Shown: in pieces, positions 31,583 to 40,254 of the stretch
Numbering within the stretch: the stretch's first letter is position 1
How the letters are laid out: each line of letters starts with the position of its first letter
NCBI GenBank assembly: GCA_022820665.1
Contig: JAJEFB010000045.1
Span: 1-64,000 of the forward strand
Length of the DNA: 64,000 nt
Source: Anaerolineae bacterium
GTDB lineage: Bacteria > Chloroflexota > Anaerolineae > Aggregatilineales > Phototrophicaceae
Reading direction: 5' to 3'
Position numbers and translations under genes: made by a program
The notes under the pieces: model-generated
What the model was told of the DNA's origin: nothing
What the model saw: the letters and a program-made list of their open reading frames with translations, nothing else
The model's database searches: none

Positions 31583-32782
31583 TTATACGGTCTCGCGAGA
31601 CGGGATCAAATCGAGGTTTTTGCCTACTCTCTCGAAGGCAACTAAAGCGCGATCAAGGTGTCTCTGGCGATGAGTAGCTATGTAGCTCGTGCGCAAGAGG
31701 GCTTGGTTGGGCGGCGTTGCTGGCGGCACGACCGGGTTGGTATATACGCCTTCTTCGATCAATGCCATCCAGGTCAGACCGGTGCGAAACTGCTCGCCAA
31801 TCTTGACTGGGATGATTGGCGTCTGACTATTGAAGGTATCATATCCGAGCTCGACCAAACCTTTGCGCATGTATTCCGCGTTCTTCCAAACCTGTTGGAC
31901 ATGCTCCGGTTCATTTTCGATGATGTCGAGCGCCGCCAGGACCGCCGCCAAGTTCGGGGCGGGCAATGCGGCGGAAAAAATCAGCGATCGGGCGTGATGC
32001 TGTATATAGTGTATAACGTCGGCCGACCCGGCGATGAATCCCCCAATAGAAGCGAAGCTCTTGCTAAATGTTCCCATAATGAGGTCGACCTGATCGCTTA
32101 GGCCGAAATGCGCCGCCGTGCCGCGGCCGCCCCCGGCGACGCCAATGCCATGCGCGTCGTCAACGAGAATACGCGCCTCATATTTTTTACACACTTCTAC
32201 AATCTGCGGCAACAGGGCGAAGTCGCCGCCCATGCTATAAACCCCATCGACCATGACAAGTTTGCCATGTTCCTCCGGTATCCTGCTCAAAACACGTTCG
32301 AGGTCGTCAATGTCATTGTGTTTGAAGCGTTTCATCATGCCGCGTGACATGGAAACCCCGTCAACAACAGAGGCATGCACATCCTTGTCGAGGACCGCCA
32401 CATCGTTCTTCCCGATTAAGGCGGAGACAGTCCCAAGGTTCGTCTGGTACCCGGTGGAAAAAACCAGCGCCGCTTCTTTGCCCACAAACTCCGCCAGGCG
32501 CCGGTCCGCCTCGAGGTGCAATTCGAGCGTTCCATTGAGAAATCGCGATCCTGTGACGCTGGTGCCGTAACGCTTTGTCGCTTCAATCGCCGCCGCTTGT
32601 ACGCGGCTGTCTGTTGTCAAGCCCAGATAATTGTTGGACCCCAACATGACTACGTCTTTGTCTTCGAAAGTCGCTGTCGTTCCTTCGGAGTCGCTCAGAG
32701 CGCGGAAGAAGGGGTAAATGCCCATTTCCATAGCTTCCCTGGCGACCGTGAATCCCGCTAACTTGTCGTATATATCAGCCAC
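31583..32782 (-). CDS. alpha-oxoamine synthase, serine palmitoyltransferase-like
   Basis: PLP enzyme of the AONS/KBL/SPT family that condenses an acyl-CoA with an amino acid. Family motifs are DVVMLGSNNYLGL, YGTSVTGSRFLNGT, VDDAHGIGVAGGGRGT, the PLP lysine in TFSKSFASIGGF, and PVVPPATPPNQALLRTSY near the C-terminus. FSKSFASIGG and SLIFSAALPAPN are closer to bacterial serine palmitoyltransferases than to BioF (AONS) or glycine C-acetyltransferase. A sphingolipid-type product is therefore possible, but substrate cannot be settled by eye. I chose GTG 32782 because CGGGAGA precedes it and the protein then begins MADIYDKL; a TTG 20 codons upstream is less likely. No ceramide or biotin genes are adjacent. 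Confidence 0.82.
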   Translation of the reverse strand: MADIYDKLAGFTVAREAMEMGIYPFFRALSDSEGTTATFEDKDVVMLGSNNYLGLTTDSRVQAAAIEATKRYGTSVTGSRFLNGTLELHLEADRRLAEFVGKEAALVFSTGYQTNLGTVSALIGKNDVAVLDKDVHASVVDGVSMSRGMMKRFKHNDIDDLERVLSRIPEEHGKLVMVDGVYSMGGDFALLPQIVEVCKKYEARILVDDAHGIGVAGGGRGTAAHFGLSDQVDLIMGTFSKSFASIGGFIAGSADVIHYIQHHARSLIFSAALPAPNLAAVLAALDIIENEPEHVQQVWKNAEYMRKGLVELGYDTFNSQTPIIPVKIGEQFRTGLTWMALIEEGVYTNPVVPPATPPNQALLRTSYIATHRQRHLDRALVAFERVGKNLDLIPSRETV

Positions 32783-33094
32783 AGTATTCTCCCGGTCTTG
32801 TGACAAAAGCGTGAAACCGAAGGCGCGAACGTCTGGGAGCAAGTTCGAACTTTCAAGAGTTTAACAGGGCGACCACCGATTAACAACATTCAATCGGCAA
32901 GCGAATGACATACTTGTGCAATCCTTCACTTGCGCTTGAGCGGCAATTCGTCGTACAATAACGGGCGTTCAGTTAGCGCTTATAGCCGCGCGGCGCGTAA
33001 CCGGCGAATAGGTCCCAGGAATGTCGCGCTCACGCAAATTCGTAAGCCTTCTCGTCGTATGAGCGACGCGGTTTACAGAAACAGGGAGCGAGTT
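32783..33094. other. intergenic region with a family B repeat
   Basis: About 310 bases between divergent genes. It contains family B repeat copy 3 (32983-33086), which runs up to the ribosome binding site of the small membrane protein. No other feature is seen. Confidence 0.55.
32983..33086 (+). repeat. ~100-bp dispersed intergenic repeat (family B), copy 3
   Basis: Contains AGCCGCGCGGCGCGTAACCG, AGGTCCCAGGAATGTCGCGC, AAGCCTTCTCGTCGTATGAG and CGACGCGGTTTACAG. It shares the central part with copy 1 and the ends with copy 2. The first ~22 bases recur as a reverse complement near 10752-10776. Confidence 0.62.
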
Positions 33095-33343
33095 ATGTCA
33101 AGTCTCACGATCCGCCGAATTGTTGTTTGGGTGATCTCGATGGCGCTGGGTCTCCTCGTCGGTTACGGGATCATCACAGTAGGCTTCGATATGCTGCCGC
33201 TCTTTAGCGCGGTGCAAACGCCGCAGGGCGTTAGTATTGAAGAATATGGGATGATCTATTACCTCTTCACGTCGATTCCGATCGGTCTTGTTTTCGTCAT
33301 CTGGCTGGATGCCTTTATGGGCACACGCATTTTGCCAGATTAA
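33095..33343 (+). CDS. small two-helix membrane protein
   Basis: An 82-residue protein with hydrophobic segments at ~8-28 (VVWVISMALGLLVGYGIITV) and ~53-72 (IYYLFTSIPIGLVFVIWLDA). The short N-terminus is basic and the C-terminus ends MGTRILPD. I do not recognise a family. ATG 33095 is preceded by GGGAGCG. A longer in-frame extension back to 32930 would translate the dispersed repeat and is rejected. A terminator follows at 33369. Confidence 0.7.
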   Translation: MSSLTIRRIVVWVISMALGLLVGYGIITVGFDMLPLFSAVQTPQGVSIEEYGMIYYLFTSIPIGLVFVIWLDAFMGTRILPD

Positions 33344-33368
33344 TGTGTCCTGATTTTTCAAAGACGAA

Positions 33369-33392
33369 GTCCACTCAACGGTGGGCTTTTTT
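33369..33392 (+). terminator. intrinsic terminator after the small membrane protein gene
   Basis: GTCCAC and GTGGGC (one G-T pair) form a 6-bp stem around TCAACG, followed by six T. It ends the small transcription unit before the HMG-CoA reductase gene. Confidence 0.75.
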
Positions 33393-33511
33393 GTTTTCTT
33401 TAGCCAGAAGCCCTTCATCAGCTTTGGCTACGCTCTGTCATTGTACAAGTTGATAGCTATCGCGACAGCGATGATAGATTCTGCGAGCAGTCAGCAAGTA
33501 AGATTGGCATT

Positions 33512-34800
<1,289 letters not shown>

Positions 34801-34804
<4 letters not shown>

Positions 34805-35868
34805 ACAATGAATCACGCTGGCTAATGAAGCCGGATCGAGGCGTAGGCATCGTCGGATATGGCGCTTACATACCGCGCTACCGATTGCCCGGCCGCGAGA
34901 TCTCGCGCATATGGACGAAGGGGCAGGCTGCTGCGCCTGTGCGGGAAAAGGCAGTGGCGGGCATAGACGAAGATGTGATCACGATGTCGATTGAGGCGGC
35001 GCGCAACGCTATCGCTTGTGCCGAGATTGCCGCGGAAGATATTCGCGCAGTTTGGGTTGGCAGCGAGAGCCATCCCTATGCGGTAAAGCCGTCAAGCACG
35101 ATCGTCGCCGAAAGCATTGGCGTCTCAGCCAATATCCAGGCGGCAGACTGGGAGTTCGCCTGTAAAGCGGGAACCGAAGCCGTGCAAGCGTCGATTGGGA
35201 TCGTCGGCAGCGGTATGGCTCGCTATACGCTAAGTATCGGCATGGACACAGCCCAAGGCAGACCCGGCGACGCGCTGGAGTTTACAGCTGGTTCCGGGGG
35301 CGCCGCTTTCATATTAGGACCGGCGGAGGAAAGTTACGCCGTCTATCAAGGGAGTTACAGCTACGTAACTGATACGCCCGACTTCTGGCGCAGATCTGGA
35401 GAAACGTATCCCAGCCATGGGGATCGCTTTACCGGGGAACCAGCCTACTTCGCCCATACTATAGCAGCGGCATCGGCGTTGATGGATATGATGGGCAGTT
35501 GCGCTCAAGATTATCAACATGCAGTTTTTCATCAGCCCAACGTCAAGTTTCCCGCAAGGGCTGCCAAATTACTTGGCTTCACGGCAGAACAAATCGCGGG
35601 GGGCTTGCTCGCAAACGATATTGGCAATGTTTACTCTGGCTCGTGCATGATCGGGTTGACCGCGATTCTCGATCGAGCGAATCCCGGCGATCGGATTCTG
35701 ATGGTTAGCTATGGCAGTGGCGCAGGATCGGACGCCTTTGACCTGTACGTTACCGAGAGGATCGACAAAAAGCCGAAAGATTTGCCCTCCACTCGGGACT
35801 ATATTCATCGTCGTATTGAAATTGACTATGGCGCTTATACTCGTTATCGTGGAAAGCTGAAGGACTAG
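34801..35868 (+). CDS. hydroxymethylglutaryl-CoA synthase (archaeal-type)
   Basis: Condenses acetyl-CoA with acetoacetyl-CoA to HMG-CoA. The protein is of the thiolase superfamily and closest in pattern to archaeal and Chloroflexi HMG-CoA synthases. The catalytic Cys is C121 in WEFACKAGTEA. H244 lies in AVFHQPNVKFP, and GIVGYGAYIPRYRL and GSCMIGLTAILD are also typical. The 355-residue length is normal for this short subgroup. The ATG overlaps the reductase stop (ATGA), and the thiolase begins 6 bases after its stop. An internal ATG nine codons in is an alternative start. Confidence 0.94.
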
Positions 35869-35874
35869 AAGCGC

Positions 35875-37044
35875 ATGAACGTATCAATCATCGGCGCAGG
35901 CATGATCCCGGTGCGCGAGCACTGGTCTAAAGGCATTCGCGAGCTAGCCGCGGAAGCAGCCCGATTAGCCCTGGAAGATGCGGGAACCGCTTGTGTCGAT
36001 GCCTTGTATGTCGGCAATGCCTATGGCGCGACTTTCAATCAACAGACGCAATTGGGCAGCTTGATCGGCGCCGAATTAGGGATGAACGGCATCGAGGCCT
36101 TCACATGCGAAGCGGGCGATGCGTCGGGTGGCGTCGCGCTGCGGACCGCTTGCCTCGCCGTGGAGTCCGGCTTGGTAAGATCGGCGCTGGTCGTCGGTGT
36201 TGAGAAGGCGACCGACATCGTTGGTCCCGCGCGGGTGGGCGCGCGAAATATCAGTCTGGACGCAGACCTGGAATCGGTCAACGGTGTGACCATGACCGCC
36301 TTGGCCGCGCTGATGATGAGGCGATACATATATCAAAACAACCTAACTCTGTCTGACTTTGAAGGGTTCAGCATCAACGCTCATAGAAATGGCGCTGTCA
36401 ATCCCTGCGCAATGTATCGCAACAAGCTGCGAGACGGGGCATTTGCCAAGGCGCCGATGATTGCCGACCCGGTCAGCCTGTTTGACTGCGCGCCGGATGG
36501 AGACGGAGCCGCAGCCGTCGTGCTGGTTGGTTCAGATCTTGCGGCTGATATGGTGCCGCAGCCGGTGCAAATCTGCGCGAGCGCGGTTGCGACGGATCGA
36601 TTCATGTTGCAGGACCGCGACGATCCTCTTCATTTTGAAGCAATCGGAAAATCGTTTTTTGCCGCGCTGGAACAAGCTCAACTCGGGCGCGAGGATATCG
36701 ACCTGCTTGAATTGCATGACGCCTATACAATTATGACAGCGCTTGCGCTTGAAGCGATGGGTTATTGTCTGCCGGGCGCTGGTTGGACGCTGGCCTCAGA
36801 CAAGGGATCGCATATTGCTCTGGAGGGCGATCTTCCCGTTAGCACATTCGGAGGCTTAAAGAGCCGGGGCAATCCTGGCGGCGCCACCGGCGTCTATCAA
36901 GCCGTGGAATCGGCGCTGCAATTGCGCGCGTCCGCAGGCGCGAATCAAGTTCCGGACGCGCGACGCGCGCTCATCCAAAATATCGCCGGTCCCGGAAGCA
37001 CCGTGGTAACGCACATCTTGCAAAGACAGCCGGACGAAGCCTGA
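35875..37044 (+). CDS. thiolase (acetoacetyl-CoA, SCP2-type) with atypical active-site residues
   Basis: A 389-residue thiolase-fold protein in the position of acetoacetyl-CoA thiolase. Fold motifs are clear: SIIGAGMIPVREHWSKGIRE, LRTACLAVESGLVRSALVVG, EDIDLLELHDAYTIM and NPGGATGVYQAVESALQLR. In archaeal homologues the nucleophile region reads VEAACASGG. Here it is CEAGDASGG, so the usual Cys position is D82 and a Cys appears four residues earlier (C78). The usual GHPxGATG is GNPGGATG. Either this is a subfamily variant using other residues, or the protein mainly channels intermediates. It is followed by the DUF35-like genes, as in archaeal thiolase/HMGS/DUF35 complexes. Confidence 0.82.
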   Translation: MNVSIIGAGMIPVREHWSKGIRELAAEAARLALEDAGTACVDALYVGNAYGATFNQQTQLGSLIGAELGMNGIEAFTCEAGDASGGVALRTACLAVESGLVRSALVVGVEKATDIVGPARVGARNISLDADLESVNGVTMTALAALMMRRYIYQNNLTLSDFEGFSINAHRNGAVNPCAMYRNKLRDGAFAKAPMIADPVSLFDCAPDGDGAAAVVLVGSDLAADMVPQPVQICASAVATDRFMLQDRDDPLHFEAIGKSFFAALEQAQLGREDIDLLELHDAYTIMTALALEAMGYCLPGAGWTLASDKGSHIALEGDLPVSTFGGLKSRGNPGGATGVYQAVESALQLRASAGANQVPDARRALIQNIAGPGSTVVTHILQRQPDEA

Positions 37045-37143
37045 TAGGCTGTGACAGTGTCAATTGCTATCAGGATAGCTTTTGATAGGCAGCTAATCGT
37101 AGAGTGATGGCGAAGATCAAAGTTGGGGGCAAGGAGTAACACG

Positions 37144-37311
37144 ATGCGGGTAGCCAAATACTGGCGTAACAACAAACTTCGCTATCGCTTGATCAGAAGC
37201 GCTGAAGGCGCCGGGCGAAGGCCGGCGGTCAAGCGCCAGTCCAAAGACAGGCATGCGATCGCGCTGCGCCGCGACGCGGCACTAGCGGCACTAGAGGCAG
37301 AGAGAGCCTAA
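37144..37311 (+). CDS. 55-residue basic protein resembling the DUF35 N-terminus without zinc cysteines
   Basis: Reads MRVAKYWRNNKLRYRLIRSA, then GAGRRPAVKRQSK and an Ala/Arg-rich helix. The first 17 residues resemble the helical start of DUF35 proteins, which usually continue into a four-cysteine rubredoxin-like zinc ribbon. Here no cysteine is present, and the stretch after RLIRS is short and basic. AAGGAG lies upstream of the ATG at 37144. Its TAA overlaps the ATG of the OB-fold gene (TAATG), so the two are coupled. The reading as a split, degenerate DUF35 protein is my inference; it could also be an unrelated small basic protein. Confidence 0.55.
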   Translation: MRVAKYWRNNKLRYRLIRSAEGAGRRPAVKRQSKDRHAIALRRDAALAALEAERA

Positions 37312-37619
37312 TGCTTGACCAAGAGTCACGGGATTCCGAAACGCAGTATTCGCGCGCTGCGAGCCAAGCCACAGCCAAAGGCGGTACTGTGTACAGTTAT
37401 ACGCTACTGCAAGAACCGCCTTTGGGCTACGAATCGCAGGCGCCGTACTATGTAGCGCTGGTGGAACTGGATGACGGCGGGTTGGTCACAGCGCAATTGA
37501 CCGACATTGACGGGTCCTTGCAAATTGGGGATCGCGTAGAGATGGTGACCCGCAAACTTACGACTGACGGATCTCAAGGGATGATTGTCTACGGATACAA
37601 GTTCCGTCCGGCGCTTTAG
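37311..37619 (+). CDS. DUF35-type OB-fold protein (thiolase/HMGS partner)
   Basis: A 102-residue protein matching the C-terminal OB-fold part of DUF35 proteins: GTVYSYTLLQEPPLGYESQA, PYYVALVELDDGGLVTAQLT and IGDRVEMVTRKL. In archaea the DUF35 protein bridges acetoacetyl-CoA thiolase and HMG-CoA synthase so that the intermediate is handed over directly. The neighbouring genes here are exactly those partners. The usual N-terminal zinc ribbon is missing from this reading frame and may be represented by the overlapping small gene upstream. It is the last gene of the mevalonate-entry operon, and a strong terminator follows. Confidence 0.85.
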   Translation: MLDQESRDSETQYSRAASQATAKGGTVYSYTLLQEPPLGYESQAPYYVALVELDDGGLVTAQLTDIDGSLQIGDRVEMVTRKLTTDGSQGMIVYGYKFRPAL

Positions 37620-37646
37620 CGGAATAAACCGGAGACCTCAGCAGGC

Positions 37647-37684
37647 AACGATAAAAGCCGCTCGTATGAGCGGCTTTTATCGTT
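37647..37684. terminator. bidirectional terminator
   Basis: AACGATAAAAGCCGCTC and GAGCGGCTTTTATCGTT form a perfect 17-bp stem with a GTAT loop. The outer A/T arms give a T-run on both strands. It lies between the convergent DUF35 and ABC ATPase genes and can stop both transcripts. Confidence 0.92.
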
Positions 37685-37706
37685 TACCGTGAAGTGAGAA
37701 ACCGGA

Positions 37707-38840
37707 CTAGACGCTCTGAGCAACCTTCCGCTTCTCATCGTATGCCAAGGAGATTTCGCTGTCGGAATCAAAGATGTGGATGTTGTCCAGATTGAATGTG
37801 ACGCTCATTTCGTTCCCCACTGTCGCATCGGTCCGCGGGTCGGTCCGGGCGATGAAGTTCTTGCCACCGCTTTCGAGGTAGATGATCACTTCGTTGCCCA
37901 TCTGCTCTACAACCTCGACATTGGAGGCGAGGTTGGCCGGGATGATGCCCTGCGGCAAGTAATTCGAGTCATGAATGTCTTCCGGACGGATGCCGCAAAC
38001 AACATCGGAGCCAACATGGCTTCTGTAGGTATCGGTCTTGTTCGCGGGCATGCGCAAGGAGAACGAGCCCAGGTCCACGACAATGTTGTCGCCATCCGGC
38101 TTGAGCGTCGCATCGAAGAAGTTCATCGACGGACTGCCAATGAAACCGGCCACGAATACGTTGCGCGGATTGTGATAGAGATTATAGGGGGAATCAATCT
38201 GCTGCAGTCTGCCTTCGTTGAGTACGCAGATCCGCGTTCCCATAGTCATGGCTTCGACCTGGTCATGCGTTACGTAGATGAAGGTCGTTTCCAGGCGTTG
38301 ATGCAGCCGGCTGATAAAGGAACGCGCTTCGACGCGCAACTTGGCATCAAGATTCGACAGAGGCTCGTCCATCAAGAAGACGGCTGGCTCGCGAACAATC
38401 GCGCGACCGACGGCTACGCGTTGACGCTGACCACCGGAGAGTTGGCGCGGACGCCGATCCAGCAAGTGACCGATACCCAATTCATTGGCGGCTTCACGAA
38501 CGCGCTCGTCAATGATTTTCTTGGGAGTTTTGCGCAGCTTCAAACCGAAAGCCATGTTATCATACACGGTCATATGCGGATAAAGGGCGTAACTCTGGAA
38601 GACCATAGCCACATCGCGGTCCTTAGGCGCGACATTGTTGACAACGCGGTCGCCAATCAAAATCTCGCCCTCGGTGATTTCTTCCAAGCCTGCGAGCATG
38701 CGCAAGCTCGTCGATTTTCCGCATCCGGACGGTCCGACGAAAACCAGAAATTCCTTGTCGGCGACCTCAATGTTCAAGTCCGACACGACACGTTGATCGC
38801 CAAAATCCTTTGAAACATGATTGAATGTAACACCAGCCAC
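37707..38840 (-). CDS. ABC transporter ATP-binding protein (MalK/UgpC/MsmX type)
   Basis: A 377-residue ATPase for sugar or glycerol-phosphate importers. It has Walker A GPSGCGKST, Q-loop AMVFQSYALYPHMTV, signature LSGGQRQRVAVGRA, Walker B VFLMDEPLSNLD and switch His in VTHDQVEAMT. The C-terminal ~130 residues are the OB/TOBE regulatory domain (VCGIRPEDIHDS). It stands alone with no permease or binding-protein genes next to it. This suggests a shared ATPase serving several sugar importers, as MsmX does in Bacillus. The start is GTG, preceded by GGAGGG. Confidence 0.93.
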   Translation of the reverse strand: MAGVTFNHVSKDFGDQRVVSDLNIEVADKEFLVFVGPSGCGKSTSLRMLAGLEEITEGEILIGDRVVNNVAPKDRDVAMVFQSYALYPHMTVYDNMAFGLKLRKTPKKIIDERVREAANELGIGHLLDRRPRQLSGGQRQRVAVGRAIVREPAVFLMDEPLSNLDAKLRVEARSFISRLHQRLETTFIYVTHDQVEAMTMGTRICVLNEGRLQQIDSPYNLYHNPRNVFVAGFIGSPSMNFFDATLKPDGDNIVVDLGSFSLRMPANKTDTYRSHVGSDVVCGIRPEDIHDSNYLPQGIIPANLASNVEVVEQMGNEVIIYLESGGKNFIARTDPRTDATVGNEMSVTFNLDNIHIFDSDSEISLAYDEKRKVAQSV

Positions 38841-39017
38841 GAGACCCTCCGATCAATTATCTAGATAGACGAAAATACTGTTAAAACTGCACAAAGAGCT
38901 TACTTGACAGTAAAATGCTTTTATAGTGGCAATTATAGCGCTTTTTTCTGATTTTGCAAATATTTTGGCGAGTTGATGTAAAATTCCCGTAAATTCCCAG
39001 CGGAGAATGAAGAAGCC

Positions 39018-40238
39018 ATGGCAGACAACCCAAACGCAGAGATCATTGCAATTGGAACGGAATTGCTTCTGGGCGAGATTACAGATACAAATTCGGTCTT
39101 CATGGCGCGGCAGTTGCGCAACATCGGAGTCAACGTTTTCTTCATGACGACGGTGGGCGACAACCTGGGCAGGATCGCCGAATCGATAAGAGCGGCTCTT
39201 GGCCGCGCGGAGATCGTTATCACTTGCGGCGGGCTGGGACCAACTGTGGACGATATGACACGGCAAGCTATTGCCGACGCGGCTGAAAGACCGCTCGAGT
39301 TTCATCAATCGTTATATGACAGCATTGCCGAGAGATTCCGGGGATTTGGGGTTCGTATGACCGCAAACAATCGACAGCAAGCCTACTTGCCGCATGAGGC
39401 TCTGTTGGTAGAGAACCCCGTCGGCACAGCGCCAGCCTTCATTGTTGAGTCGGACCTGGGCATCATCATCAGTCTGCCCGGGGTGCCGCGAGAAATGAAG
39501 TATTTGCTGACCGAATCTGTCGTGCCCTATTTGCTTCGAAAGTTTGACCTGGGCATCATCGTTGCCAGGACGTTGAGGACCGCCGGTATCGGCGAAAGTT
39601 CGCTGGATGATATGATCGGCGCCGAGATTCTCAATGAGCGCAATCCAAGCGTCGGTCTGGCAGCGCACCATGGCTGCGTCGATATCCGTTTGACTGCCAA
39701 GGCGAAGAGCAAAGTCGAAGCGGAGTCGCTGTTGGACGCGATGCAACAGCGACTTCTTAACCGAGTCGGAGATCATATCTTTGGGACCGACGAAGCGACA
39801 TTGGAGGGCGTAGTTTCACAGATGCTGGAGGCGCGGCAACTCTCGATTCACATATTGGAAGCTGGCTTGCCGGGCGTTATAAGCGAGCGACTTGATCCGG
39901 ACTTGTCGCTTGTTACTTCAGAGGCGCTTGCTCATCCAGATGATTTGTTCAGCAAACTGGAACGGGATCCGCAGGATACTACGTTGAGAGAGTTGGCGGT
40001 GGATGCGGTTAAGCGATCTCGCCAAGAAAACGGTTCCGATGCCTGCGTTGTATCGTTGAGTTATCCCGATCTGGACGAGAACGCGGATCTTGAGCAGGGT
40101 AGCGCAATCGCCATCGCAACCGCTGACGGAGTCGCGTATCGTGCCTACGGCTTCGGCGCTCGCTCGGCTCTGGCGCAGGATTGGCTGTCTCGCTGGGGGC
40201 TGGCCAACCTGTGGCGAATGCTCAAGGATGGGAATTGA
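39018..40238 (+). CDS. CinA-like protein with degenerate C-terminal domain
   Basis: Residues 1-170 are a MoaB/MogA-like CinA N-terminal domain: AEIIAIGTELLLGEITDTNS, VITCGGLGPTVDDMTRQA, NPVGTAPAF and SLPGVPREMKYL. The middle part (~175-255) matches the CinA KH-type domain. The C-terminal ~150 residues sit where the NMN deamidase domain (PncC) should be, but its ESCTGG motif reads LEAGLPGVISERL. The catalytic Ser and the Thr/Gly motif are lost. The N-terminal ADP-ribose pyrophosphatase-type function could remain, while deamidase activity is unlikely. The 406-residue length is typical of CinA. It is divergent from the ATPase gene and convergent with lepA. Confidence 0.85.
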   Translation: MADNPNAEIIAIGTELLLGEITDTNSVFMARQLRNIGVNVFFMTTVGDNLGRIAESIRAALGRAEIVITCGGLGPTVDDMTRQAIADAAERPLEFHQSLYDSIAERFRGFGVRMTANNRQQAYLPHEALLVENPVGTAPAFIVESDLGIIISLPGVPREMKYLLTESVVPYLLRKFDLGIIVARTLRTAGIGESSLDDMIGAEILNERNPSVGLAAHHGCVDIRLTAKAKSKVEAESLLDAMQQRLLNRVGDHIFGTDEATLEGVVSQMLEARQLSIHILEAGLPGVISERLDPDLSLVTSEALAHPDDLFSKLERDPQDTTLRELAVDAVKRSRQENGSDACVVSLSYPDLDENADLEQGSAIAIATADGVAYRAYGFGARSALAQDWLSRWGLANLWRMLKDGN

Positions 40239-40254
40239 GCGGAGGTCTAGCGGG

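Noticed and set aside
32930..33094. N-terminal extension of the small membrane protein
   Set aside because: It would translate the family B repeat and has no ribosome binding site, while GGGAGCG precedes the ATG at 33095.
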